Source of the DNA: Sarcomyxa edulis
Lineage: Eukaryota; Basidiomycota; Agaricomycetes; Agaricales; Mycenaceae
DNA length: 41,356 bases
Direction: 5' to 3'
Assembly (NCBI GenBank): GCA_009761415.1
Contig: QUOL01000037.1
Coordinates: forward strand, 1-41,356
In this document: piece by piece, positions 1 to 10,032 of the stretch
Layout of the letters: each line of letters begins with the position of its first letter
Position numbering within the stretch: position 1 is the first letter of the stretch
Translations under genes and position numbers: made by a program
The notes under the pieces: model-generated
Told to the model about the DNA's origin: nothing
Database searches by the model: none
The model's input: only the letters and a program-made list of their open reading frames with translations

Positions 1-199
1 GCTTTTTTATTCATTAAGTTAGCAAGCAACTTTAGAAAAATCTTTAAAATTTAATAGTTTTATTTCTTGGTTAGAGTATTTTCTTTTTCCTTTTTTTTTG
101 TTTTATTTTCTTAATATCCATTTGAAAGCTTCCTTCTCCCGAACCGTACCGAATCAACCTACTCCCTTTAACGTTTTATTTTGTAATACATTCTAGAAT

Positions 200-690
200 G
201 AAAATGAGGCTTTACTACTTCTCTCAATAGAGGCATAGAACGTTCTCTAGTGTATATTCAATATAATTTTTTTTTCCACGTATTGTAACTCTAATCTATA
301 TTTAATTGTAAGTACATTAATTAATCGGACAATATCTATTATTGAATAAGAATCAGTACATATAATTAGGCCATGTCTATGAAAAGAACAACCTCCCAAA
401 ATAATGTTTGCTAAAGCTATAGGAGTTAAAAGTTAATAAATATTATGGGGAACTTTCTATTTTTAGTAAAGAATGCTAAAACCAGAATTTAGATTTCCAG
501 CTCTAGTACGAGTAGTAACATGAGGGTTGCTACCACAATAGTGAGATAAGATGTAAAATATAAATAAAACATAACTTGCTTTAGCTAGCGATTGTTTAAA
601 CCCTAACCGGGCATTTTCACTAGTTTTAGAGGAGAAAGTAATCCATCCGTCAGATAAGAGCAATCCAATTACACATTCTTTTTTTTTTAT
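200..690 (-). pseudogene. decayed LAGLIDADG homing endonuclease in nad4 intron
   Basis: Reading leftward from about 690, the translation contains a first LAGLIDADG-type motif (VIGLLLSDGW) followed by a region typical of the LAGLIDADG_2 family. Stops appear near 463. The second half continues in the same frame with a recognisable but altered second motif (LANIILGGCS, then HGLIICTDSYS), in which the expected acidic catalytic residue is missing. More stops follow. This is a non-functional relic of the intron's homing endonuclease. The family assignment rests on the spacing of the two motifs. Confidence 0.75.
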
Positions 691-781
691 TTACAATTAG
701 CTAGTTTTACCATTGCTAACTGAGTTCGATTAAATTTAATACTACTGTAGATAATAAATTTGAACCAAATACTACTAAAGA

Positions 782-829
782 TTTTGATTAGGTAAAACCA
801 GTTATTTTTGATTAGGTAAAACCAGTTAT
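782..829. repeat. tandem duplication of a 24-nt unit
   Basis: Two exact adjacent copies of a 24-nt unit (782..805 and 806..829) lie in the nad4 intron between the core and the endonuclease relic. The unit contains GATTAGGTAAAACCAG. It probably arose by replication slippage. Confidence 0.9.
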
Positions 830-1238
830 AAATCAAGGATCTAATTTTTGCAAAGGCTATCGCATAGCACAAAATAATGGAGAAGAATTTTAGAAATAAA
901 AAAAAGGCAAGTAAAGATTTGTATATTAATTTGGTTAGAAGGGTTGCTGATTTGATAATTGCTTTCACAACCCATTAGAGTACACCTTAACTTATTATGT
1001 TTAAATAAGTAACTACCGTCTACTCGTTGCTCTTTTACAAATTAAATATTTTCTATTAAATCTGATTTAGATCCGCGATTGCCCATTTCATTTTCAGTCA
1101 TCTTAGGACTTGTTACCTTACCTGAGTGATTAGTTCAGCCACTTATAATCTTTCAATCATAGCTTGGTATCCTTAGCTTTAGGGTATCCCCGGAGTTTGG
1201 CAGTTTAAAGCATATAATGAGATCCCAACTCATTTAGC

Positions 1239-1655
1239 ACTTTCAAAGAAAACATAAAAAAATAATAAATCTAAAGAAACAAAAGCAAATATTTGTAAAG
1301 TCTCTAATAATAGGAAACAAATAATAAAAGATTTTATATTTTGGATTGTGTTTTTATGATTTGAAAGTAAAGCAATTGGAGTAATAAAGGTAGTTAATAA
1401 AACAAAGTAAAGAGATAATCCATCAATACCTAAATTAAAATGCCAAGAGTTCATTTGATTTATTTCATAAATGAATTGATATTGTACAGAATTAGCATCA
1501 AATTGAATTCATAAAAAAAAAGATACAACTAAATTTATTAATGAAGTAATTAGAGCAATTTTTTTAATTATTAATTGATTGTTAATAGAGTTTTCTTTAA
1601 TAGGCAATATTAAGATACAACCAATAATAGGTATAGCTAATAATAATTGAAGCAT
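1239..1655 (-). CDS. nad4: NADH dehydrogenase subunit 4, exon 1 (partial gene)
   Basis: This exon encodes the first 139 residues of the ND4 proton-pumping subunit of respiratory complex I in the inner mitochondrial membrane. It starts at the ATG at 1653..1655 (MLQLLLAIPIIGC). It contains the conserved segment FNLGIDGLSLYFVLLTTF followed by hydrophobic transmembrane stretches and ends at FYVFFES, where many fungal nad4 genes carry an intron. A TGA inside the exon must be read as Trp. The remaining exons lie to the left of the window. Its start is 995 nt after the nad5 stop on the same strand. Confidence 0.95.
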
Positions 1656-1845
1656 ACTTTTTTTTATTTATTTACTATTAAAAAACATACATATAAAATG
1701 TATAAACGTAGTATTATAATAAATTAAAATCTTAAACAATGTTGCAATTGCGCAATTGAAATTAAAAAAAAGGTATTCATTCCAAAGGCTAATTGGAAAA
1801 ACTAAACCTCTAACCTTGCCTAAACCTGCTGAGCCTCTGCCCTGA

Positions 1846-1884
1846 CCTTAAAAAAAAGTTAAAACTTGCACTTTTTTTTTAAGG
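1846..1884. repeat. A/T hairpin element
   Basis: The ends are inverted (CCTTAAAAAAAA and TTTTTTTTTTAAGG) around a centre containing CTTGCAC. It matches the pattern A-run, GTTNCAC-like centre, T-run seen many times in this window. Confidence 0.7.
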
Positions 1885-2113
1885 GGCGGTGTGTTGTGTT
1901 TTTTTGTGTTGTGTATTCCTAGCCGGAAAAAATGGATCCCTATAGTTAAGAAGGCTATGGCAATTCTATTGGAACGAGTCTTTGAATTGGATCTTTATAT
2001 AGTAAAAAAATAAAAAATTTTCCTTGCATTAGCAACCTATGATCCTAGGGCTAGTGCTTTTTTTTTTTGATTAGCTGAACATGGATTTAAACTAATATAG
2101 GTAACACACAGCT

Positions 2114-2263
2114 ATGAGACAAATAGCAGACCTCAAAAATAAAATAATTAGAGAAGCTGTAAATATTGATGGGTGCACAACTGAATTGGCTGAAATAAAT
2201 CTTGAATTAATAATACAGAATTATAAGGGGTTAATTAAAATTAAAATAGCTGAAACGAAATAA
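2114..2263 (+). CDS. small ORF of unknown function (49 residues)
   Basis: An ATG-initiated ORF on the plus strand encodes 49 residues beginning MRQIADLKNKIIREAVN and ending at TAA. Its mixed charged and hydrophobic composition is more protein-like than the surrounding A/T-rich spacer. It is the only such ORF in the spacer, runs against the respiratory genes and resembles nothing I recognise. It may be chance or a fragment of a larger invader. Confidence 0.25.
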   Translation: MRQIADLKNKIIREAVNIDGCTTELAEINLELIIQNYKGLIKIKIAETK

Positions 2264-2650
2264 CAATAGGTGTTTATTTGTTTTAATTTTGTTTAAATTA
2301 CTCTAAGTTTAAAATATATCCGCCCCTTTGGTTAAATAACCGAAAAAACATATACTGTTTTTTTAAGTGTAGGTGTAGGTAGGGGAAATTAAAATTAAAA
2401 CTTAAAATAGTCTAAAACTCAATAGTAATAGTGGTCTTTATTTGAACTAGTAATAATACATACAATTAGATGGGTACATTGTTTTTTTATATGTAATTAA
2501 TGTAATAATAGCTTTTTCTTTTTAGGTGCTAGATAAAAACAGACAAGGGATTAATTTTTTTTTTATGCGGCTTTAAATAATACAAGATTTAGGTAAATTT
2601 CTTTGTGTTGCTATGCTTTAGCTAGAAGCAAGTCATCATAAGGTTAGGGG

Positions 2651-5600
2651 TTATTTTTGATTAGATAATACAAATTTTAAAGATGCAAAATATATAATAA
2701 CTAATTTTATTTCTTCATTTACTGTCCCAGCGTGTAAAAGAATGTTTGTGTCTATTAACAAAGGGGCAAATACTAAAAACAATAAAAATAAAAAAGCTAA
2801 AGTAATATAAACAGCATAAACTGTTACAATTCCAGTATCTAATTTAGCAATATTTATACCTGTATTTGTTAATGTGTTAGATAATCCGTAAGGTCCTAAA
2901 AGTTCAATAGCTCCTCTATCTATTAGTTCTGAAATAGTATAACCTCATTTTAATCCTCTAGAAAAAATATAATGGTTAGAAATAACATCAAAGTAATATT
3001 TACCATTTAAAAAACTATAAATTTTATGTCCGCCTTCCCCTGCCGTATCCGAAGGGTTGGCCAAGGGTAATGAAGTAAAAGTTAAATTTATAATAAGTTT
3101 AGGGTTGTTATGGTATACAAAAACAGCTAATAAAGCCCCCAAAATAGAAAATAATACAGGTAACGATTTAATCATTAAAGGTAAAGAAAATTCAGCTTCT
3201 ATTAAAGAAATATTATTAGGATGAATAAATAAAGAATTAGAAAAAAAATCAGAACCCATTCCTACAAATAAATCTGAAAAAACAAAACCAAAAAGTATAC
3301 TAAATAAAGATAAAATAAATAATGGAATTATTACTGCTAAATTAGATTCATGAGAATTTAAATAAGAATGTTTTTGTCCATTAGGAGTAGTTAAAAAAAC
3401 TAAACTTATTAATCTAAAACTATAGAAGGCTGTTATTCCTGCAGTTATTGTTCCTAATATAAAAGCATACATTCCACTAAAACTATATTGTCCATATGCT
3501 AACTCTAAAATTAAATCTTTACTATAAAATCCTGTTAGGAAAGGAGTTGCAAGTAAACTAAGAGATCCTACTAACATTACAGAATAAGTAAAAGGTAAAA
3601 ATTTTATTAATCCACCCATTCGTCTAATGTCCTGTTGATCTGCGAAAGAGTGAATTACCGCACCCGCAGCCAAAAATAGGAGGCTTTTAAACATAGCGTG
3701 ATTTACAGTATGGAAAAGTGCTACATTGTATTGACTTAATCCGATTGCTGCGAACATGTAACCTAGTTGAGAAATTGTGGACATAGCTATGATTCTTTTT
3801 AGATCATTTTGTACTAAACCACATGTCGCACCTACAAAGGCTGTTGTAGCTCCTATTAAAGTAATTACTAATAAGGTTGTAGGACTATATTCTATTAAAG
3901 GGGAACATCTTAATAATAAATAAATTCCGGCTGTAACTAGGGTACGAATTGCTCCTATTAAGATAAAAATTAATAGGAAACGGACTTTATCTTTACCCAT
4001 ATCGTATTGAAAACAAGAAAAAAAAAAAAAAATTTTTTTTTTTAATTATGGGGATCCTCGTAAAGTCTCTGAGAAAAATACTGTAGTATATATAAATAAA
4101 AGCTTTAAAAGTGCCTCACTTTTTACAAGCAACTATGTAATTATTTCTGCTAATTGTCCTTAAGTTTAGTTTTGAAATTTTAACCATTTCTGGTCCCGGT
4201 CCTGATAGATGAAGCGGTAAAGAGGTATTCAAAAGTTTGGAATTTCTAGCATATAGAGGTGTTTTTCATAACCGTTACCGATTAAGGCTGTTACCCTATT
4301 TTTTATAATTTAAATAAGTAAAAGGATCCTTTTCCACTTTTGGTTTTTTTTTTATTTCTATGTAGATTTGCTGCTATCATTTTTTATAGGGCCTGATAGT
4401 ATAACCTAAAAACCTTTCATTTAAGAGTTTTTTTAAATATAATTTTTCAACCCTTTCAATTTGAATCGGCTTTTAAATTTAGAAGGTGTAGTGATTTTAC
4501 CACTTTGAGTAGTGCCTGTAATATATGTAAGGGTAAAACTTCTAGTCTCATGTTTTTTAAACATTAAGACTGAGGCTAATTTTAAAGAGTTTATATTATC
4601 AAACGCTATCCACTCTGATATGTAGGTAAAAAGATGTATAAGGTTTAATTAAACACTAAAGTGTAAGATTATAGGTATTAAAACCATTATTATTATTAAA
4701 TATAAGTTAGTAGCAGCATGAAGTAAAGCAGATACTGGAGTTGGCAAATATATTCTTAATTAACTTTTTATTTTTTTTTATACTTTAATGTAAAGTTATT
4801 AAGAGCAATTGGACTTTATCATAAATTAAATTTAAATAATATTAATTTAAAAACGTTAAGTCTCTGAAGAATAAATATTTATAATTTATTGTCTTGCTGA
4901 TTGTAATATAAGATTTTTACTTATTTTTATTTTTATTTTTATTTTTATTTTTATAAGTACTCATTTTTGTCTTAGTCCCAGCATATAGTTTTTGTTTAAT
5001 TCATGTAATGTTAACAATTACAATAGGAGGCCCCTACTCTAAAATTAAAAATCTCCTTTATTGTTATTAGTCTTTTTTTATTTTTTTATTATTTCTAGTT
5101 TTACTATTTAACTTATAAAGCATAGAAGGTATAAAATAAGGTAAAACGATTGATTTAAGTAATGCCTTACTGTTTGCACTGATATATATTCTCCAACGTA
5201 AGGGTTTACCTGCTTGATTCCTTTTAACAGGATGTGCTTCTAAACCAAATTTTGTTTGGAGAACATTACATAACAATTCTACCTCTGACAAAGTGAAACT
5301 ATCTGTACATAGTACTACTGCATTACCTTTAGCGCACCCTTCATCCCTTATTCATATGGCTAGACCAATAGTTGTAAGTATATCAAAGATATTAAGAGGG
5401 ACTATTTTAATAAATCGCCGTTTGTTTTCAGATCATTCATATCATTGAGAATGTAATAAAGTTAAAGAAGGTAAACTTTTAGTACTAATAGTATATTGAG
5501 TAACAGGTTTTCCCGTTTTAGGATTAGGCCAGGGTCTAGTTGTTGTTAAAGTACAAATACTGGAGAATATTTTTTGTCAAAGATGATAGATATAATTTCT

Positions 5601-7726
5601 ATTCTTTAAAGTCATAGCATAAAGAGCATTTGTATTTAATTTAGGTTTACCATTTAAATCTTTAGTAGTAAACCTTAAATGACCATCCCCTAATAAATTA
5701 CCAATTAATGGATTCATAACTTTTTAAGTCAATTCTATGAAAGGTAATCTTTCAGCTAGATTTGGTGATCTGAATCTACCTTTACTATCCCTAAATTGAT
5801 TTAATTCAGGTTTAGCTGGCAAAACTATAGAACATAAATATCTAAGATATAAAATTTAGCTAATTCCTTTACAATTATAATGTTAATTATTTAAAAAGTA
5901 ATAAATAAATAAAATAAGAAATAAATAAGGTAGAAAAGTATACGTCAAGCCTCCATAGACTGGGCCACTGCCTATTTTTTAATTTTGGTTTTTTTTTGTT
6001 CTTAATTTAACTAATGTGAAAAAAGGGTACCGAACCGATTCTAGGTATAATTAAAAGTTTTTAAGGGTCTAAATTTTTAAGCTTACTTTTTAACTTATTT
6101 TCTAAAAAATAAAGGCAAAGGTTAAATATATAAGCATTTAGTTTTTTTATTTGACGACTGTTTTGAGGAGATTTAGCCCTATTTTTAATTATAAATTATT
6201 TGCCATACTACATTATAGCTGATTCCTTTATCCAAGGAATTACTTAGTAGCTAGTAATGTTGGAAAGTCATGTTACACTCTCAAATAAGGACGAATATGT
6301 AGTCAACACGAAGTTCCAGTAACCGGTGAAATTTTTAGCCCCACCCCCCGGCTCCCTCTATCTTAATGTTTAAAACATGAGATTAAAAATTTTTTTTAGT
6401 CCTACGTGTGCCTTGGGCAAGGGTAAAACAAAAAAGAATTAAAAAAAAAAATTAGAACAAGACTATATCTTTTTACATCACGTATAGTCGTTGAGGTTAT
6501 AGATTTTCCTGCTAGTTGCTGTTTGTTGTTATCTATCCGATGCTCTTGTTTACTCTCCTCAATAAAGCGTTAGTACTGCAAGGGAGGGCTTGTAAGCAAC
6601 TAATTATTTTAAAAATTTTTTAGGGCTTAGCCAAGCAAGAAAAGCAAGAAAAAACAACTAATATTACTTATTTAAATTGTGACTTTATCATTTTTATATT
6701 TTTGTTTAAATACTAAAGACTGGTAATTTATAAATTAACATCCATAAAAAAAATAAATATATTTTAACTGCCTAATTTACTTAGATAAAATAAAGAATCC
6801 TTAGCCTAGCAAAACAAAGAGAAAAAGTAACCTTTAGTTTTTGTTTGGGTTCAGCTTCTTCAGTGTAAGAAAGGAAAGGTAAGAAAGGAAAGGAAAGAAA
6901 GGAAAAAAAAAAATAAATTAAATAAAGCAAAAATATAAAAAACCAAAAGTATTAAATAAGTTAACAGGGTTTCAAGCATATAGTGATTAGTTAAATATAA
7001 AAAATATGATAAATAACTTGGCAGCCTCTACCAACTATGTAATGGGATATTAGCGGATTTAGCTAAAGCACCCCCCAATAATAAAAATGAAATTATAGTA
7101 ATAGCTGTTTCATTCATATAAGGAACAGTTGCAAATACAGTAGAATAGTTTAAAGATCCAAATAATGCAAATATTGCAAAGAATCCAATACTCATTAACA
7201 TATCTCCTGTTCTGTTTAGCGTAAATGCCAATATCGCTGCTTTGTTTGCTTGAATTCTAGTAAAGTAAAAATTAATAAGTAGGTATGAAACTACTCCGAT
7301 GGATTCTCAGCCTACAAACATTACAAAGAAATTAGCACCACAAATTAATACTAACATCCCAGCAGTGAATGCTGATAAATATGAAAAAAATCTCTGATTA
7401 TGCGCATCAGTAGATAAATAATCAATACTATAGATATGTATTAAAGTAGAGCAATATAAAACAGCCATTCCTAAAGAAACTGTTAATTGATCGAATGAAA
7501 ATTCCCAAGATATTAACATTAACTCAGTGTCTACTCAACTACCTAAATTAATATAAACAGGGGAACCGGATATACCTACTTCATAAAAAGCAATAGAAAT
7601 TAAAATAGAAGAAAATATTAGGCAAGTACAAGTTATTAAGTGAGAACCCGTTACACCAACTTTTCTACCTAAAAACCCAGATAAAATAGAACCTAAAAAA
7701 GGTAAAGTTATTATTGAAAGATACAT
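2651..7726 (-). CDS. nad5: NADH dehydrogenase subunit 5 (four exons)
   Basis: This is the ND5 proton-pumping subunit of complex I. Exon 1 is 7030..7726, exon 2 is 5948..5967, exon 3 is 4712..4744 and exon 4 is 2651..3943. They sum to 2043 nt (680 residues plus TAA) and remain in one frame. The junctions rebuild the conserved core: ...[37 protein letters not shown]. Exon 4 carries [20 protein letters not shown] and the [14 protein letters not shown] segment, then the C-terminal transmembrane helices. Several TGA codons encode Trp. The start ATG shares its A with the nad4L stop. A GC-rich insertion adds about 13 residues near 3031..3067. The exon 3/exon 4 boundary is ambiguous by one base because a T occurs at both ends of the intron. 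Confidence 0.95.
3031..3067. repeat. GC-rich element inserted in nad5 coding sequence
   Basis: A GC-rich stretch of about 37 nt lies inside the AT-rich nad5 exon 4 and is translated in frame as [14 protein letters not shown] closely similar copy lies in the cox1-cox2 spacer (23905..23941), with partial copies at 13595..13622 and 22253..22270. The unit can fold (CCTTC against GAAGG). These residues fall between two conserved nad5 segments and are not expected in the family. Confidence 0.8.
3944..4711 (-). other. nad5 intron 3 (group I)
   Basis: Core elements on the minus strand are P near 4245 (TATGCTAGAAATT), Q near 4150, R near 4065 (CTCAGAGACTTTA) and S at 3981..3996 (AAAGATAAAGTCCG). The 5' part (4260..4700) has an open stretch of about 60 codons without a recognisable endonuclease motif, and contains a member of the ~24-nt near-palindrome family (4545..4570). 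An ORF reading across the 3' splice site into exon 4 (from about 4000) is a splice-site artefact. Confidence 0.8.
4545..4570. repeat. near-palindromic repeat, copy 1
   Basis: This is an inverted-orientation copy of a family whose arms read GTCTTAATGTTT and AAACATGAGAC. Other copies are at 6361..6382, 11327..11350, 17353..17374 and 29664..29687. It can form a hairpin. Confidence 0.75.
4712..4744 (-). CDS. nad5: nad5 exon 3 (33 nt)
   Basis: This exon encodes [11 protein letters not shown], the most conserved part of ND5. It is preceded by a group I intron ending in G and followed by another group I intron. The 3' end is uncertain by one base. Confidence 0.9.
4745..5947 (-). other. nad5 intron 2 (group I)
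   Basis: The 5' exon ends in T and the intron ends in G. Minus-strand core elements are P near 4980 (TATGCTGGGA), Q near 4895 (CAATCAGCAAG), R near 4858 (TTCAGAGACTTAA) and S near 4815. The intron carries a LAGLIDADG gene (5067..5717) upstream of the core. A run of ATTTTT repeats lies at about 4921..4953. Confidence 0.85.
5067..5717 (-). CDS. LAGLIDADG homing endonuclease (nad5 intron 2)
   Basis: With TGA as Trp, 216 residues are open from the ATG at 5715..5717 ([16 protein letters not shown]) to a TAA at 5067. The first LAGLIDADG-type motif is complete ([11 protein letters not shown]). The second reads [12 protein letters not shown], where the usual DDG is DEG. In this family such proteins cut intron-less alleles and spread the intron, and some act as maturases. 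The reading frame continues upstream of the ATG after a single in-frame TAA, which suggests an original start further 5' or a fusion to the exon. Length and motif spacing fit LAGLIDADG_2. Confidence 0.8.
5948..5967 (-). CDS. nad5: nad5 exon 2 (20-nt microexon)
   Basis: This 20-nt exon completes the Leu codon after HSW and adds AQSMEA, giving [18 protein letters not shown] across three exons. It is bounded by an intron ending in G and followed by an intron, with T as the last exon base. No other stretch between exons 1 and 3 that I examined fits. Confidence 0.85.
5968..7029 (-). other. nad5 intron 1 (group I, no endonuclease gene)
   Basis: The intron starts after the codon for Trp plus a T, and ends in G. 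Minus-strand core elements are Q near 6508 (GCAACTAGCAGG), R near 6487 (CAACGACTATAC) and S near 6466 (AAAAGATATAGTC). No ORF with endonuclease motifs is visible in its 1.06 kb. It carries a near-palindromic repeat (6361..6382) and a GC-rich patch at 6338..6358. Confidence 0.85.
6361..6382. repeat. near-palindromic repeat, copy 2
   Basis: It contains TCTTAATGTTTAAAACATGA and can fold as a hairpin. It is the same family as 11327..11350. Confidence 0.75.
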
Positions 7727-7992
7727 TATTTATTTAGTGAAATTGTCCCTCTTAATCTATAATAAGCAACAAGAATACTTAAACCTATGACTGATTCTGC
7801 TCCAGCGATAGAAATTATATATATACTGAAAATTTGGCCTACGTTATCATTAAATCCTAAAGAGCTGATTAAAACCAAAAGTGTTACAGCCAGCAACATA
7901 ATTTCTATAGAAATGATCATTAGAATAATATTTTTTCTATTTAAAATGAAGCCTAAAACACCAATTAAAAATAAGAACATAGAAAAATTCAT
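7726..7992 (-). CDS. nad4L: NADH dehydrogenase subunit 4L
   Basis: This is the small complex I subunit ND4L: 88 residues, three transmembrane helices, with the conserved [11 protein letters not shown] and a [20 protein letters not shown]-terminal segment that includes the membrane-embedded Glu. It starts at the ATG at 7990..7992. Its TAA shares one base with the nad5 ATG (TAATG), a widespread fungal arrangement implying co-transcription. Just upstream is a conserved leader also found before orf160. Confidence 0.97.
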   Translation of the reverse strand: MNFSMFLFLIGVLGFILNRKNIILMIISIEIMLLAVTLLVLISSLGFNDNVGQIFSIYIISIAGAESVIGLSILVAYYRLRGTISLNK

Positions 7993-8012
7993 TAAGTAAG
8001 TATTTTTGTTGT

Positions 8013-8056
8013 ATCCTTATGGTCACAATCGAAAAATGTTAACTTTTTTAAAGTTG
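8013..8056 (-). promoter_or_regulatory. conserved leader upstream of nad4L
   Basis: The minus-strand sequence ACATTTTTCGATTGTGACC, followed by an AGGAT-like stretch, and a preceding AACTTTAAAAAAGTT-type hairpin recur almost unchanged at 10532..10584, upstream of orf160. The distance to the start codon is 20 to 30 nt in both. It may be a promoter, an RNA-processing site or a translational activator site; the sequence alone does not say which. Confidence 0.6.
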
Positions 8057-8098
8057 TTTTTTTTTTGTTTTTTTTAATTAAATAAAACTGTAACATTT

Positions 8099-9481
8099 TT
8101 AATCTATATCATCCATTAAATCAGTTTTGATTTTTTTTATTTTTGGATCTAGATTGTATGCTTTGACCCATTCTCGGTAAAGACGAGATTCTGTTGGAAT
8201 TTTACTTTGGTTAATCAATTTGCTAGTTAAAATATGTTTTGAGGTACTAGGATCACCGGGTACAAGAGGATCTATTTCGAATCTATGTATTATTTGAATA
8301 GCAGCACGCACTCCAAGTTCAGTTTCGAGGAAAGGTTTCTGGTCCCCATTTGGATTATAGTAAGAGGGTACAGGTACTTTCAGTCTTATTAAAGACCCGC
8401 TATCCGCAAGATATTCTAATATGTTATCCTTTCGTAAAAACCCATTTTCATTAAATAATGAAACAGATACTTTTTTAATCTCGGATTCATTAGAAAATTT
8501 AACTTTAGTAGAGTATACTTCTCCTTGATAAGATTCAAAGAGATCAGTCTTTGCTAAACCGTTTTCATTTTTAAATAAATTGGGTGCTGTGTTTCTTTTT
8601 AATATTGACTTTTCGATTTTAAAATCGGTAGGATTATAAATATTAGTTCATATACCTGCGTCTTTATCTTTAGGATCTAAACCAAAATGTCTTAGTGGCT
8701 CAGCTGAAGGAATAAAAACTTGGATTTTGTTACCTTGGCGTATAGAAGTTAACAGATGGTAATGACCTGATGTAGTTTTATCCAATACCAGAAATAAACC
8801 TCGACATTTTGAATCATTTCTATTTTTAATATAAAGAGAATCTTCAGGGTCAGGCTGTTTTATTACAATATTAGCTCCTTCTTTCAAAGTTTGTTTTACT
8901 TTGTCGAAAGACCACAGATCATGAATTAGAGCGACTCGTTCTAGCCCGAGAAAAAAGACTAATTTATCTGTTACTTTTGTTTTTATTATTTGATAGTAAC
9001 GAACATCATAGATAAGTTTAGCATTGTCAGAATTTACAAGATTTTTAAACTTTTGCAGAATACGTTGGTGCAACTCAATAGCTTGGGAGGATTCTACAAT
9101 AATGCGTTGAACATTATAATCTACTGGTTTAGACTCATTTGGACCTTGCATCACGTTTAAATTTTCCCTTGTACTAAATTCGTATTGATAAAAATTCTTA
9201 GAACGAAAATTTGGAAGGTTGGTAGAAAAATAAAAATTTAATCAAGCAAAAAGCCGATTCTGAGGTATAGAGCTTAGAGGATTTATTTGTTGACCTTTCC
9301 AATACGAGGATTTTGCTACAGCCAAAGAGTAATTAGTTGGAAATTTTTGATTAAGGGTTTTATTTTGAATGATGTCTATTATATTCCCATGTGTCTTAGA
9401 ATAACCTATTTTATTGAGCTCAGGAGTATCTACCAAAGTTTTAGAAGCAGAGCTATTACCGGTAATAAGACCGGGAAGAAG

Positions 9482-9525
<44 letters not shown>

Positions 9526-9537
9526 CATTATTATTAC

Positions 9538-9611
<74 letters not shown>

Positions 9612-9949
9612 ACCTCTACTAAGTTACCTTTTGGTGGGTCATTGTGTATAATATGATTTTGTTCAAAATAAATAAAAAAATTTATTAAAAAAATATAAAC
9701 TATATAAAAAAACGAAATAAATAATGTAACAAAAATAATCTTATTGGATAATAATAACAATTTATCTTCCTCTATAAAATAATTATAATTAAAATAAAAA
9801 TAGCATAAAATCCCTAAGAAAGATAACACAAAGATATAAACAAAAAGCATGTAACCTAGATCCGGCATATAAAGGATTATATTATTACCTGTTTTGTAAA
9901 TAAACAAGCTAGCTAACATAATATAAAAACCTCTAACACAAAAATACAT
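8099..9949 (-). CDS. unidentified 616-residue membrane ORF with poly-Asn tract
   Basis: Reading TGA as Trp gives one uninterrupted ORF from the ATG at 9947..9949 to TAA. The N-terminal 100 residues hold about three hydrophobic segments (for example YMLFVYIFVLSFLGILCYF and IIFVTLFISFFYIVYIFLI). Then follows an Asn tract of about 40 residues encoded by a TTA/AAT microsatellite, then a roughly 450-residue hydrophilic domain with ordinary amino-acid composition and no motif I recognise (SIRQGNKIQVFIPSAEPLRH, GVRAAIQIIHRFEIDPLVPG). It lies between orf160 and nad4L on the same strand. It is not an intron ORF. I considered a divergent ribosomal protein (rps3-like), but the membrane helices and acidic C-terminus argue against it. 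Length and lack of stops in an AT-rich region indicate selection. Confidence 0.65.
9485..9607. repeat. TTA microsatellite coding for Asn
   Basis: About 40 ATT/TTA triplets with two interruptions lie inside orf616 and encode poly-Asn between the membrane part and the soluble part. The repeat produces spurious ORFs of poly-Ile and poly-Leu on other frames. Confidence 0.95.
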
Positions 9950-10032
9950 AAAAAATATTAATCCCTTGTTTGATTTTTCATTAAATTTTTTTTTATCTAT
10001 CTTAAAAACCCAATTAACCCTCTGATTTTGAC

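Larger units (their letters stand above)
1..1238 (-). other. group I intron in nad4 (3' end outside window)
   Basis: The intron begins right after the nad4 codons for Phe-Phe-Glu-Ser; the last exon base is T, as expected for a U.G splice pair. Conserved core elements can be read on the minus strand: P near 1189 (AAACTCCGGGG), Q near 1070, R near 1020 (GCAACGAGTAGAC) and S near 975 (AAGGTGTACTC). The core belongs to the same subfamily as introns in cox1 (31059..31431) and cox2 (18481..19979). Downstream of the core lies a decayed LAGLIDADG gene. The 3' splice site is beyond the left edge. Near 127..145 there is a stretch resembling the 3' strand of a group II domain V, without a matching 5' strand. 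Confidence 0.85.
1656..2650. other. nad5-nad4 spacer
   Basis: This spacer of about 1 kb separates the nad5 stop from the nad4 start. It holds one A/T hairpin element (1846..1884), long A and T runs, and a short plus-strand ORF (2114..2263). I see no tRNA or conserved gene in it. Confidence 0.7.

Noticed and set aside
687..968. 93-residue minus-strand ORF in the nad4 intron
   Set aside because: Repetitive low-complexity hydrophobic translation over a tandem duplication and A/T sequence; no motif.
3945..4000. An upstream start of nad5 exon 4 at about 4000 ([10 protein letters not shown]...)
   Set aside because: These codons overlap the S element of intron 3 and join the exon only by chance; the conserved protein begins at TLVTAG.
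7787..7999. 70-residue plus-strand ORF opposite nad4L
   Set aside because: Antisense shadow of nad4L.
9287..9656. Plus- and minus-strand ORFs of poly-Ile and poly-Leu
   Set aside because: They are other-frame readings of the TTA microsatellite within orf616.
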